Assembly (NCBI RefSeq): GCF_900104065.1
Contig: NZ_FNLC01000001.1
Coordinates: forward strand, 1,240,001 to 1,304,000
Reading direction: 5' to 3'
DNA: 64,000 bases
From: Natronobacterium texcoconense
Lineage (GTDB): Archaea; Halobacteriota; Halobacteria; Halobacteriales; Natrialbaceae
Shown here: positions 25,982 through 36,631 of the stretch, piece after piece
Layout of the letters: each line of letters opens with the position of its first letter
Position numbering within the stretch: position 1 is the stretch's first letter
Made by a program: the position numbers and the translations under genes
Notes under the pieces: model-generated
Seen by the model: the letters and a program-made list of their open reading frames with translations, nothing else
Told to the model about the DNA's origin: nothing
Databases searched by the model: none

Positions 25982-26553
25982 ACCGCGGTTCGTTCCTCGG
26001 TGGCGTTTTCCGGACCGGCCGTTAGCGCTCGCTCGAGGAGGCCGATCCGCCGACGCGTCGTCTTCCAGGTCGACACGTCTTCCCACACGTCTTCCACCGA
26101 TCGTCCGGTTTCCGATGCTCGTGCCGCGATCGAAACTGCATCCGGCGAGTCGGTGTCGAAGGTTTCGGCGTACTCCTCGTCGCGTTCCTGCTCCGTCTCG
26201 AGCAGGGAGAGGAGTTCGTCGGTCGTGTACTCCTCGCGGAGTTTCTGGACGCGTCGCCAGCGCAGGTACTCTCGATTTCGCTCGTAGGTCGCCGGCGACT
26301 CGGTGACCCGGGTGACGATTCCCATTCGCTCGAACCACTCGAGGTACTCTCTCGCCGCGTCGACCCCGCGTCCAGCGCGGTCGGCAACCTCGCTCACCGT
26401 CGCCGGGCTGTCCAGTCCGAGAACGGCGTCAAAGAAGTCGTCACGCGTGCGATTACCGGAGACGAGTTCCTCCGGGTCCGTCAGCGCGTCGAAATCCGGC
26501 GACTCCGCGCGTTCGTCGTCCGTCGCCGTCAGCTCTGGACGGGGCTCTTTCAT
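25978..26553 (-). CDS. Winged-helix protein (DUF7342-like), upstream half of a coupled pair
   Basis: A 191-residue protein. The segment SPATVSEVADRAGRGVDAAREYLEWFERMGIVTRV is a winged-helix DNA-binding unit (residues about 55-95). A long helical region (LRWRRVQKLREEYTTDELLSLLETE) follows, probably for dimerisation. It resembles the haloarchaeal DUF7342/TrmB-like group, as far as memory allows. It is translationally coupled to the downstream 147-residue gene. Both could form a toxin-antitoxin-like or sensor-regulator pair; this is inference. The ATG at 26553 is preferred to an upstream ATG at 26718 that overlaps the TFS gene. Confidence 0.7.
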   Translation of the reverse strand: MKEPRPELTATDDERAESPDFDALTDPEELVSGNRTRDDFFDAVLGLDSPATVSEVADRAGRGVDAAREYLEWFERMGIVTRVTESPATYERNREYLRWRRVQKLREEYTTDELLSLLETEQERDEEYAETFDTDSPDAVSIAARASETGRSVEDVWEDVSTWKTTRRRIGLLERALTAGPENATEERTAV

Positions 26554-26621
26554 GTCCGTCCAATCGGCTCGAGACGGAATAAACCTTTGTGGTGCTGGAT
26601 ATTCCGGAAGCCTCTCGCCGA

Positions 26622-26951
26622 TCAGTTGTAGCCGCGCCAGCGATGGCCACACTCGGTACACTTGAAAAAGCGCGTCGGCGGTTCGTCGGCCGAAGCCGTC
26701 TGCTTGAGCGTGTACCACGCCTCCTGGTTACCACACTCGTCACAGATCACGTCGGTCGCCTTCGGCTTCCCCTCGAAGTTGGCGTCCTCGCTGGATTCGA
26801 TCACGTCTGTATCCGTCTGGGACTCGGTCGTGACGAACTCGTCTTCGCGGTCGCGGTCCCGCTCGCTCGAGACGCCACACTCGTCGTTCGTACAGACCAT
26901 GTGGTCGCCGTCGGCTTTCATCATCGATCCGCAGTCGTCGCAAAACTGCAT
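26622..26951 (-). CDS. tfs: Transcription factor S (TFS, TFIIS/RPB9-like)
   Basis: A 109-residue protein with an N-terminal zinc ribbon (FCDDCGSMM and VCTNDECG) and a C-terminal zinc ribbon (VICDECGNQEAW and FFKCTECGHRWRGYN). TFS stimulates RNA cleavage by stalled RNA polymerase. The expected acidic pair of the cleavage loop (DE, as in TRSxDEP) is partly present in TASADEPPTRFF. The start at 26951 gives MQFCDDCGSM, as in relatives. Length and spacing look normal. Confidence 0.95.
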   Translation of the reverse strand: MQFCDDCGSMMKADGDHMVCTNDECGVSSERDRDREDEFVTTESQTDTDVIESSEDANFEGKPKATDVICDECGNQEAWYTLKQTASADEPPTRFFKCTECGHRWRGYN

Positions 26952-26999
26952 GGCCGCCGGTACGCGCTCGAGCGAAAAAATTCCTCGTACTTCGGCCGT

Positions 27000-27980
27000 T
27001 TACTCGATCCGAACACGGGCACCGTCTCCTTTCGCGACGGGGCCGGGGAGCAACACGCGCCCGTCGTATCCGTTCTCGGCGAGTGCATCCTCGGCCGCGG
27101 CCGCGGCTTCGTCGGCGTGGTCGCGGTCCGTGACGCCGTAGACGACCGGCCCCCACGACGACTGGCCGACACCCGAGAGGACGGGACACTCCTCGAGCGC
27201 CTCGACGAGTTCCCCTGCAGGGGGCCGGAAGACGCCGCCCTGGACGTCGGTGTACCAGGTGCCGTTCTTGCGGCCGATCTCGCCGATCGCCTCGCCGAAC
27301 GCCTCGAGTCGGCCCTCCGCAGCGGCCGGCAGCAGTTTTCGGGTGACGACGCCGGCGATTTCGTCGGCGACGGTCGGGTCGGCGCGTTCGACGACCTCGC
27401 GCATGCTCGCGTCCTCGTCGTCCCCGTTCCGGCCGGGTTCGGCGTCGGGGACGACGACCAGGAACTGCCAGTCGTCGGGGAGGTCGTGGCGGGCGACGAC
27501 CGGCGGCACCGTCCAGTTTCCTTCAGCCGGCGGCTCCGTCGTAAAGCGGTTCGTCGGGTGGCCGGCGTCGACGACGAAGCCGCCGTCCTCGAACGTCGCG
27601 ACGCCGACGCCGCTGCGACCGCCACGCCCCATCGCCGGCGCGCGCTCTCGAACTCGCGGTTCGAGGCCGTGTGCGTGTGCGGTTGCTGCGAGTACTGCCA
27701 GCGCGAGCTGGGTGCCGCTCCCGAGACCGACGTGTCGAGGAAGTCGCTCCTCGATATCGATCGAGACGCCGGGAACGTCGAGAACGTCGACGGCACGACG
27801 CGCGTACTCGCGGGCCAGCGGGTCGTCGACCGCGAGTCCGTCCGCGGGTTCGGCGGTGACGGTGACGCGTGGCTCCTCGAGGCCGACACCGATCCCGCCG
27901 TAAATTCTTGCGCGCGCAAGGGAGAGGTTCTGGAAGCCGACGTGGAGGCGTGCACCTGCACTCACCGTCGCGTTCGCCAT
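27000..27980 (-). CDS. beta-ribofuranosylaminobenzene 5'-phosphate synthase (beta-RFAP synthase)
   Basis: A 326-residue GHMP-kinase-fold protein. Family features are SAGARLHVGFQNL at the start, the ATP loop LPRHVGLGSGTQLALA, GRGGRSGVGVATFEDGGFV and the late LSGVGQSSWGPVVYGV. Beta-RFAP synthase makes the first intermediate of methanopterin-type C1 carriers from p-aminobenzoate and PRPP. In haloarchaea its end product is debated. It is 48 bases downstream of the tfs gene's start region on the same strand but not evidently linked. The start at 27980 fits the family. Confidence 0.88.
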   Translation of the reverse strand: MANATVSAGARLHVGFQNLSLARARIYGGIGVGLEEPRVTVTAEPADGLAVDDPLAREYARRAVDVLDVPGVSIDIEERLPRHVGLGSGTQLALAVLAATAHAHGLEPRVRERAPAMGRGGRSGVGVATFEDGGFVVDAGHPTNRFTTEPPAEGNWTVPPVVARHDLPDDWQFLVVVPDAEPGRNGDDEDASMREVVERADPTVADEIAGVVTRKLLPAAAEGRLEAFGEAIGEIGRKNGTWYTDVQGGVFRPPAGELVEALEECPVLSGVGQSSWGPVVYGVTDRDHADEAAAAAEDALAENGYDGRVLLPGPVAKGDGARVRIE

Positions 27981-28129
27981 CCTGACCCCGGATAGGAAAT
28001 CCCACGGGAAGGGGGTTTCGACGGTGGCAACGCCTGACGGCGATCGAGCTGGTCGCTCGAAACTGCAGAAGAGATACCCGGCTTACCGGGTGTGGAAGAT
28101 CGACCTTCGAACGTACTCGTCGATCGAGA

Positions 28130-28459
28130 CTATCGCTCGGGGACGCCGTAGTCGACGTGGACGTTCGGCGTGCTCGAGGATTCGGGCGCGGGGACACCGT
28201 TCCAGTCGACGACGCGGACGTTCGCCATCTCGCCGGAGAAGCGGAATCGCTGGACGCCGGTGTCGATCGCGCCCTCGACGACCTTCTCGGAGACGATCGT
28301 CGCCTGTGCGACCGGGTCGTCCGCGACCATCTCGATCTCGCCGTCGACGGCGATCTCGAACTTCGATGGGACTCCTCGGCCGACGATAGTAACTAAATTC
28401 GGGAGTGAGTCGGTTTCGTTCGATGCTGTTTGGCTGCGTACCGGATCGTCGCGTGCCAT
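28130..28459 (-). CDS. Conserved haloarchaeal protein of unknown function
   Basis: A 109-residue protein with an extended N-terminal tail (20 residues) followed by a compact domain: LVTIVGRGVPSKFEIAVDG, then EMVADDPVAQATIVSEKVVEGAI and VQRFRFSGEMANVRVVDWNG. The beta/alpha alternation and haloarchaeal codon bias indicate a real gene; the function is unknown. The ATG at 28459 is the only candidate in frame. There is no signal or membrane segment. Confidence 0.68.
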   Translation of the reverse strand: MARDDPVRSQTASNETDSLPNLVTIVGRGVPSKFEIAVDGEIEMVADDPVAQATIVSEKVVEGAIDTGVQRFRFSGEMANVRVVDWNGVPAPESSSTPNVHVDYGVPER

Positions 28460-28735
28460 GCTTCGATGAGTCGAACGGTCGGGTATAAGCTTTTTTGCTC
28501 GGGAAACGGTCGGATCGAACGAATTAGACCACGTAGCGTATAAAATTCTCTGAGAGTCCCCATGGTTGTGAAGTGGTAGCAGTGCTATAGTAACAACTGC
28601 AACTATTTACACACTGATCGCACAACTGTCGTGCGATCAGGTGTGCATTGACTTGCAGTGGCTACTATGCTGGAACGGCAGTCGGAACGAATACCCTCGA
28701 CAGGTATTTTCACCACTCTACCGTTATCTACGGCC
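28460..28735. other. Intergenic region with a palindromic element and the mobA promoter
   Basis: 276 bases. The left part is AT-rich with a TATA-like TATAAGC at about 28481-28487 for the minus-strand gene. Positions 28586-28668 hold copy A of the 84-bp palindrome. A TATA-like GGTATTTT lies at about 28703-28710, 26-33 bases before the mobA start. Confidence 0.6.
28586..28668. repeat. 84-bp palindromic element, copy A (MITE-like)
   Basis: The 83 bases from TATAGTAACAACTGCAAC to GCAGTGGCTACTAT form an imperfect inverted repeat over the full length, with GATCGCAC and GTGCGATC in the inner arm. Copies B (59988-60071) and C (60375-60458) share this structure. It carries no gene. It lies 67 bases before the mobA start. 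Confidence 0.85.
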
Positions 28736-29356
28736 ATGACTACTCGAGCGCTCTCGGGGGTGATCATCGCCGGCGGCCACTCTACCAGATTCGGGGACGG
28801 GGACAAGGCCCTCGCCGACCTCGCGGGAACGCCGATGATCCGTCGTGTCGTCGATCGACTCGCGACCGTCACCGACGAGGTCGTCGTCAACTGCCGGGAC
28901 GAGCAACGCGAGGCGATCGATGCCGCACTCGAGGGCTGTGAGCCCGACGTTCGGTTCGCGATCGATCCCGTCGAGGACCGCGGACCCCTGGCCGGAATCC
29001 GGACAGGCCTCGAGGCGGCCTCTCGGGAGTACGCCGCAGTCGTCGCCTGCGACATGCCGTTTCTCGATCCGGCGCTGCTCGAGTTGCTCGCCGACCGTGT
29101 ACAGGGTCACGACGCGGCACTGGTCCGACTCGAGGACGGCTGGTACCAGACGACCCAGGCGGTCTACCGCACGGAGACGATGGCTCAGGCGGCCGAAACG
29201 ACGCTCGAGGGTGACGACGCGCGGATCGTCGTCGCGCTCGAGGACCTGAATTCCGTTATCGTCGACGAACGTGATCTCGAGGGCGTCGACGACGCGACGT
29301 TCGAGAGCATCGACACTCGAGAGGCCCTGAAAGAAGCGACCGCTCGACTCGAGTGA
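28736..29356 (+). CDS. mobA: Molybdenum cofactor guanylyltransferase
   Basis: A 206-residue protein with the MobA nucleotide-binding motif SGVIIAGGHSTRFGDGDK (residues 8-25), DPVEDRGPLAGIRTGL (around residue 80), and VVACDMPFLDPALLE, where the Asp binds metal. It attaches GMP to molybdopterin, or acts as a related nucleotidyltransferase. The ATG at 28736 starts MTTRALSG; the frame is open upstream back through copy A of the palindrome but without similarity. Confidence 0.86.
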   Translation: MTTRALSGVIIAGGHSTRFGDGDKALADLAGTPMIRRVVDRLATVTDEVVVNCRDEQREAIDAALEGCEPDVRFAIDPVEDRGPLAGIRTGLEAASREYAAVVACDMPFLDPALLELLADRVQGHDAALVRLEDGWYQTTQAVYRTETMAQAAETTLEGDDARIVVALEDLNSVIVDERDLEGVDDATFESIDTREALKEATARLE

Positions 29357-29363
29357 CGCATAC

Positions 29364-29438
29364 GGGTTGCTGTAAGTCATTTCCGCCACAGTCACCAACT
29401 GGGTCGCGGTTGCGCTGGGACATCGGTACAGCAAACCA
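29364..29438. repeat. Short imperfect inverted repeat upstream of ilvD
   Basis: GGTTGCTGTA (29365-29374) pairs with TACAGCAAACC (29427-29437), with one base of slip, around a 52-base GC-rich interior that includes CAACTGGGTCGCGGTTG. Only one copy was found in this window. It lies just after the mobA stop and about 70 bases before the ilvD promoter. Confidence 0.5.
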
Positions 29439-29539
29439 TAGCAGCTCTCGGCTTGGGTACCCGAACGAGTTCGCGTTCGTTCGGGCGCACTACTGACCGG
29501 GAAGAAGTGACTTATGATGGTCCGTCCCAAGGTCCGATC

Positions 29540-31279
29540 ATGAGCAGCGACGACGAGTTCGATTTCGGGAAAGATCAGCGCCTGCAGAGTCGCGACGTGA
29601 CCGAGGGCGCGGAGAAAGCACCCCACCGTGCGATGTTCCGCGCGATGGGGTTCGACGACGAGGATCTCTCCTCGCCGATGATCGGCGTTCCGAACCCCGC
29701 GGCCGATATCACGCCCTGTAACGTTCACCTGGACGACGTCGCGGAGTCGGCGATCGAAGGGGCCGACGAAGCCGGCGGGATGCCGATCGAGTTCGGGACG
29801 ATCACCATCTCCGACGCCATCTCGATGGGAACCGAGGGGATGAAGGCGTCGCTGATCTCCCGCGAGGTGATCGCCGACAGCGTCGAACTCGTCAGTTTCG
29901 GCGAGCGGATGGACGGCCTCGTCACCGTCGCCGGCTGTGACAAGAACCTGCCGGGGATGATGATGGCCGCGATCCGGACCGATCTTCCCTCCGTCTTCCT
30001 CTACGGCGGGTCGATCATGCCCGGCGAGCACGAGGGCCGGGACGTCACCATCGTTCAGGTCTTCGAGGGCGTCGGTGCGTACGGTACCGGCGAGATGGAC
30101 GCCGACGAACTCGACGACCTCGAGCGCAACGCCTGTCCGGGCGCAGGCTCCTGTGGTGGGATGTTCACCGCGAACACGATGGCCTCGGTCTCCGAGGCGC
30201 TGGGGATGGCTCCCCTCGGTAGTGCCTCGCCGCCGGCCGAACACCACGAACGGTACGCCGTCGCTCGTCGCGCCGGCGAACTCGCCGTCGAGGTCGTCGA
30301 GGAAGATCGTCGACCGTCGGACATCCTCTCGCGGAAGTCCTTCGAGAACGCCATCGCCCTTCAGACCGCCATCGGTGGCTCGACCAACGGCGTCCTCCAC
30401 CTGCTCGCGCTGGCCCGTGAAGCCGGCGTCGACCTCGAGATCGAGGACTTCGACGACATCTCGAAACGGACGCCCAAGATCGTCGACATGCAACCCGGCG
30501 GCGACAGCGTGATGAACGACCTCCACGAACTCGGCGGCGTCCCGGTCGTCGTCCGGCGACTGCTCGAGGCAGACCTCTTCCACGGCGACGCGATGACCGT
30601 GACGGGACGGACGATCGCGGAGGAACTCGCCTACCTCGAGGAAGAACACGGGCTGCCCGCGGACGACGAACTCGAGGCCGACTTCCTCTACACCGTCGAC
30701 GACCCCAAAGAGGAGGAGGGAGCGATCAAGATCCTCTCGGGCAACCTCGCACCCGACGGTGCGGTGCTCAAGGCGACTGGCGGAGACCAGTTCCACCACG
30801 AGGGGCCCGCTCGTATCTTCGAGAACGAGGAGGATGCGATGGCGTACGTCCAGGAGGGCCACATCGAGAGCGGCGACGTAATCGTCATCCGCAACGAGGG
30901 GCCGAAAGGCGGTCCCGGGATGCGCGAAATGCTTGGCGTCACGGCCGCCGTCGTCGGTGCCGGCCACGAGGACGACGTCGCGCTCATCACCGACGGCCGC
31001 TTCTCGGGTGGTACTCGCGGCCCGATGATCGGTCACGTCGCCCCCGAAGCGTTCGTCGGCGGCCCGATCGGCTTACTCGAGGACGGCGACGAGATCACGG
31101 TCGACATTCCCGACCGGACGCTCGAGGTCGACGTGGACGACGACGACCTCGAGCGTCGCCGCGAAGAGTGGGATCGGCCGGAGCCAGCCTACGAGGGTGG
31201 CGTGCTCGCGAAGTTCGGTCGGGATTTCAGTTCGGCTGCCGACGGTGCGGTGACGAACCCCGGCGTCAAGCGGGACTGA
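29540..31279 (+). CDS. ilvD: Dihydroxyacid dehydratase
   Basis: A 579-residue enzyme that dehydrates dihydroxyacids in valine, isoleucine and leucine synthesis. Iron-sulphur Cys motifs lie in [14 protein letters not shown] and [16 protein letters not shown]; the pattern [11 protein letters not shown] and [12 protein letters not shown] near the end are typical. The ATG at 29540 matches the family N terminus. A TATA-like ACTTATGAT lies about 24-32 bases upstream. No other branched-chain genes are visible in this window. Confidence 0.95.
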   Translation: MSSDDEFDFGKDQRLQSRDVTEGAEKAPHRAMFRAMGFDDEDLSSPMIGVPNPAADITPCNVHLDDVAESAIEGADEAGGMPIEFGTITISDAISMGTEGMKASLISREVIADSVELVSFGERMDGLVTVAGCDKNLPGMMMAAIRTDLPSVFLYGGSIMPGEHEGRDVTIVQVFEGVGAYGTGEMDADELDDLERNACPGAGSCGGMFTANTMASVSEALGMAPLGSASPPAEHHERYAVARRAGELAVEVVEEDRRPSDILSRKSFENAIALQTAIGGSTNGVLHLLALAREAGVDLEIEDFDDISKRTPKIVDMQPGGDSVMNDLHELGGVPVVVRRLLEADLFHGDAMTVTGRTIAEELAYLEEEHGLPADDELEADFLYTVDDPKEEEGAIKILSGNLAPDGAVLKATGGDQFHHEGPARIFENEEDAMAYVQEGHIESGDVIVIRNEGPKGGPGMREMLGVTAAVVGAGHEDDVALITDGRFSGGTRGPMIGHVAPEAFVGGPIGLLEDGDEITVDIPDRTLEVDVDDDDLERRREEWDRPEPAYEGGVLAKFGRDFSSAADGAVTNPGVKRD

Positions 31280-31375
31280 TCCCCGCAGGGGAGTCGAACA
31301 GGTCGTGGGTCGACTGCCACGCCCTTCCATGTCTTGCACGAGTCTTTCCCTCTCTTATCACAGAAGTCAGGACGA

Positions 31376-31531
31376 ATGTACAAATACTGTCTCCACTGTG
31401 ACTGGCACGCGAGCACGTCCGATGGATATACGGAACGTGAAGTCTCGAAGGAGGCAATCGAACACTTCGTCGAGACCGGTCACACCGTCGATTCGTTACG
31501 ACTCCCCCCGCCAGTCGTCGTCGAGAACTGA
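31376..31531 (+). CDS. Small zinc-finger-like protein (51 aa)
   Basis: A 51-residue protein: MYKYCLHCDWHASTSDGYTE, then IEHFVETGHTVDSL and a Pro/Val-rich end. The CxxC plus two His suggests a small zinc finger. Codon bias supports a gene. The frame extends to an ATG at 31334 (adding 14 residues), but the Cys motif is close to the ATG at 31376. The function is unknown. Confidence 0.62.
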   Translation: MYKYCLHCDWHASTSDGYTEREVSKEAIEHFVETGHTVDSLRLPPPVVVEN

Positions 31532-31566
31532 TCCGGGAAACGGCCGCGGGCGCGGCCTCGAGGCCG

Positions 31567-32934
31567 TTAGAACGGCGGCGAGGTGTCGATTCCCGTCTCG
31601 AACTCCTCGATCGGCCGGACGCCGATCCCGTGGAAGTCCGGCACTCGAGGGCCGTCTTCGTCCGGATCCTGGGCGAGTTCGACGTGCTCGTCGTCGAACT
31701 CGTCGATCGGGTACGGCTCGACGACGCTCTCGATCTCGCGGTCGTCGATGCTGAGAACCGAGAATCCGGGCGTGACGCCGGTCGAGGCGTGTGGGTCGCC
31801 GGACAGCGGTGCCGGGCCACGTAACGTGACGAACATGTACTCTCCGTCGGGCGAGGCCCACATGATGTCGGGTGCGTCTCGCTGTTCGGGGTCGTCGCTC
31901 TGGTCGGGACCGAACGAGTCGATCTCCTCGACGACGTCGTTGGTTTCGGGGTCGACGACGACGCCGTCGTTGGTCTCGCGGTTCAGCACCCACAGTTCCT
32001 CGCCGTCGGGTGTGAACCAGAAGCCGTGGGCGTCGATTCCCTCGGTACTCTCACCGTCGACGACGACCTCGTCTGCATCCGTGTCGTAGACGTAGAACTC
32101 GCCGACGCCTTCCTCGTCGCTCGAGGGGAGTCCCGCCGTGAGGTAGAACTCCTCGCCGGTCGGATGCGGCATCGTCCCGCAGTTGGTCGGCAGCGTCTCG
32201 TGTGGAATCGCCTTGTCGACCGAGAAGTCGTCGTGATCGACGATCACCAGCGCGCCGTCGTGGTAGCTCGGCCCGAGCGTGTGCAGCGAGCGGCCATCGG
32301 CGGCGTACTGGTGACAGATCGGTGCGCCCTCCTCGATACCCGCCTCGAGGACGGTCTCGTTCTCCCGCAGGTCGATCTCGTCGACCACGTCGAACTCCTC
32401 GTTCTCGAGGTCTGCGTCGACCCGGACGATCGACTCCTCGTCGATCGCGTCGACGTGGATGTACTCGTCGTCGGGCGAGAACGCTGCCATGTGCGAGCCA
32501 GCACCGGTGTCGATGTCGGCGACCAGTTCGTGATCCTCGGTCCGGAAGACGAGCGTCCGTCCGCCAGCTGTACAGGCGATAGCGGCGTACTCGTAGTCCG
32601 AACTGTAGTCGATCATGTGCGGGACGATTTCCTCCTCGGGGAGCCCCTCGAGATCGTTGAGGTCGACGTACTCCGTCAGCGCGAAGCCGTCGCCGTCGGC
32701 TGCGGGCTGGTAGACGAAGACGTCGTCTCGCCCCTGATCGAGCGCCCAGATCTCGTAGGAGCCGTCTCCCTCCTCGAGGTCGGGATCGATGTCGTAGTCG
32801 AATTCCACCTCGTCGCCGTCGTCGCCGTTTTCTTCTTCCCCTGTTTCGTCGCCACCGGTACAGCCGGCGACCGCAATCGCCCCAGCAGTTGCGCTTCCCG
32901 CGAGGAACCGCCTGCGAGTCTGATCCATTTCCAT
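31567..32934 (-). CDS. Tat-exported beta-propeller lipoprotein
   Basis: A 455-residue protein. The signal MEMDQTRRRFLAGSATAG carries a twin arginine, followed by a lipobox VAGC at about residue 25 and an acidic linker. The remainder reads as a seven-bladed beta-propeller (YncE/lactonase-like): repeating xxFSPDGExxxV elements such as AAFSPDDEYIHVDAI, FWFTPDGEELWVLN and MWASPDGEYMFVTL. Several His residues (HMIDYSS, GAGSHMAAF, DAHGFWF, PHASTG) lie at equivalent blade positions and might bind a metal. The substrate or partner is unknown. Confidence 0.8.
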   Translation of the reverse strand: MEMDQTRRRFLAGSATAGAIAVAGCTGGDETGEEENGDDGDEVEFDYDIDPDLEEGDGSYEIWALDQGRDDVFVYQPAADGDGFALTEYVDLNDLEGLPEEEIVPHMIDYSSDYEYAAIACTAGGRTLVFRTEDHELVADIDTGAGSHMAAFSPDDEYIHVDAIDEESIVRVDADLENEEFDVVDEIDLRENETVLEAGIEEGAPICHQYAADGRSLHTLGPSYHDGALVIVDHDDFSVDKAIPHETLPTNCGTMPHPTGEEFYLTAGLPSSDEEGVGEFYVYDTDADEVVVDGESTEGIDAHGFWFTPDGEELWVLNRETNDGVVVDPETNDVVEEIDSFGPDQSDDPEQRDAPDIMWASPDGEYMFVTLRGPAPLSGDPHASTGVTPGFSVLSIDDREIESVVEPYPIDEFDDEHVELAQDPDEDGPRVPDFHGIGVRPIEEFETGIDTSPPF

Positions 32935-33191
32935 GGGTCACACTCCGGACTCCGGATGGAAAAGTATGCCGGGTACAGACCCTGCAAGTGGCAAATTCGA
33001 CGTTTTAGCCGAGATAGGGGCAAGAGTTGACTCGGTTTTTCGGGTAGGGATTTCAGTTCGTTCCACTCCGATGCTGTCCCGACGTATAGTGGTCGTTTAT
33101 GACTCGAGATGCGGCAAGTGTTGCCCAGGCCTACGTCTACGAAACGAGTTGACAGTCACCATCGGCGACCAGTGAGAGACGAACGAACCGA

Positions 33192-33623
33192 TTACCCTCG
33201 CCGCTCGAGAATACGCTCGACGATCAGCCGCGTCGACAAAATCTCCTCGTCGGCGGCTGGCTCGCGGGCGCTTGCCCGTTCGACCACGCAGTCGATCCCA
33301 CGTCGCTCGAGTTCGCTCTCGATCGCCTCGTCGTCGTGGTGCTGGTCGTGACCCAGCGCGATCACGTCCGGATCGATCTCCTCGATCGGGACGAAGATGT
33401 CCTCCTCGTGGCCGAGGATTGCCTCGTCGACGGCCTCGAGCGCGCCGACCACGTCTCGTCGCTGTGTCGCCGGACAGATCGGTTCGGCCTTGTGGTCGAC
33501 GTTTACTCGGCGGGCGACGATCACGTACAGTTCGTCGCCCATCGCGGCGGCTTCCTCGAGATAGTGGACGTGGCCGGGATGGAGGATGTCGAACGTCCCC
33601 TGAGCGATTACGGTCCGAGTCAT
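33192..33623 (-). CDS. ribL: FAD synthase (RibL-type nucleotidyltransferase)
   Basis: A 143-residue cytidylyltransferase-fold protein with the ATP motif [21 protein letters not shown] (HxGH) and the [17 protein letters not shown] (R of the second motif), followed by [17 protein letters not shown]. The archaeal RibL group adenylylates FMN to FAD. The start at 33623 gives [12 protein letters not shown]; a longer frame exists but has no family match. It lies 19 bases downstream of the JAMM gene on the same strand. Confidence 0.85.
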   Translation of the reverse strand: MTRTVIAQGTFDILHPGHVHYLEEAAAMGDELYVIVARRVNVDHKAEPICPATQRRDVVGALEAVDEAILGHEEDIFVPIEEIDPDVIALGHDQHHDDEAIESELERRGIDCVVERASAREPAADEEILSTRLIVERILERRG

Positions 33624-33642
33624 AGTGTGTCGATAGCGAGAG

Positions 33643-34140
33643 TCATCCTCGAAGTTCCTCGTCGATGTCCGACTGCGTGAAATCGAAGAAATCATCGGAC
33701 TCGGGGAGGTCGACGTCGAGCACGTTCAGGGTCGTCGGCTGTCCCTGCGAGTCGAACGCCTTCCAGTCGTGTCGGCCGTACGGTGCACCGATGATGATGT
33801 GGACGCTTCCACGGCCGAACGTCTCCAGGTCCGCGCTACTGGGCCTGATGACGCCGTTCGGGTGGGAGTGGACGCTTCCGAGCGCCTTCACGTCGTTTGG
33901 AATCTGGTTCGTCTTGACGGTGGCGCTGACGCTGTTTGCCTCGGTCCCCGGCACCACCAGTATGTCGGTGATGACGAGTCCGTCCCGGTCCAGTCCCAGC
34001 AGATGTGCCTCGGTCCCGCGAAGAAAGCCCATGTACTCGTTGGGGTGGGCCGCCTCCGAGGACTCGATCGCGAACTCGAGGGTCTCCTCGGCGATGCCGA
34101 GGATCTCGTTCGAGCGAAACAAGGCGTCGAGCAGCCCCAT
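33643..34140 (-). CDS. JAMM/MPN-domain protein (possible desampylase)
   Basis: A 165-residue protein with the JAMM zinc motif: a Glu in [11 protein letters not shown], then [21 protein letters not shown] (HxH...SxxD). JAMM proteins cleave isopeptide bonds of ubiquitin-like modifiers; in Haloferax the SAMP-removing enzymes are of this type, and a JAMM gene beside the FAD synthase gene is, from memory, seen there too. Activity is inferred. The ATG at 34140 starts [10 protein letters not shown]. An upstream ATG at 34203 would add 21 unrelated residues. Confidence 0.8.
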   Translation of the reverse strand: MGLLDALFRSNEILGIAEETLEFAIESSEAAHPNEYMGFLRGTEAHLLGLDRDGLVITDILVVPGTEANSVSATVKTNQIPNDVKALGSVHSHPNGVIRPSSADLETFGRGSVHIIIGAPYGRHDWKAFDSQGQPTTLNVLDVDLPESDDFFDFTQSDIDEELRG

Positions 34141-34299
34141 GTCCCTACCTCTGGGCTTACGGTTGCTAAACGTTCCGATGAGCGACCCAGGGATTTGTGC
34201 CATCGCACGTGATGTTTTTCGCCGATCAAATAGGGCGTTCGTACCAGCGGAACGCGTACTAGCGAGGGTTTTTCTGGATAGGAATACGTACCCGAGTTA

Positions 34300-36552
<2,253 letters not shown>

Positions 36553-36631
36553 TCGACCCCGGTGCGTCGCCGGTCGTTTCGTCCCTTCTTGATAAGGGTT
36601 ATACGCGGCCGCCCCCAAACGATGGATCAAG

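Noticed and set aside
28724-31036. Very long minus-strand open frame opposite mobA and ilvD
   Set aside because: It is antisense to two well-supported genes, has no recognisable domain, and long antisense frames are expected at this GC content.
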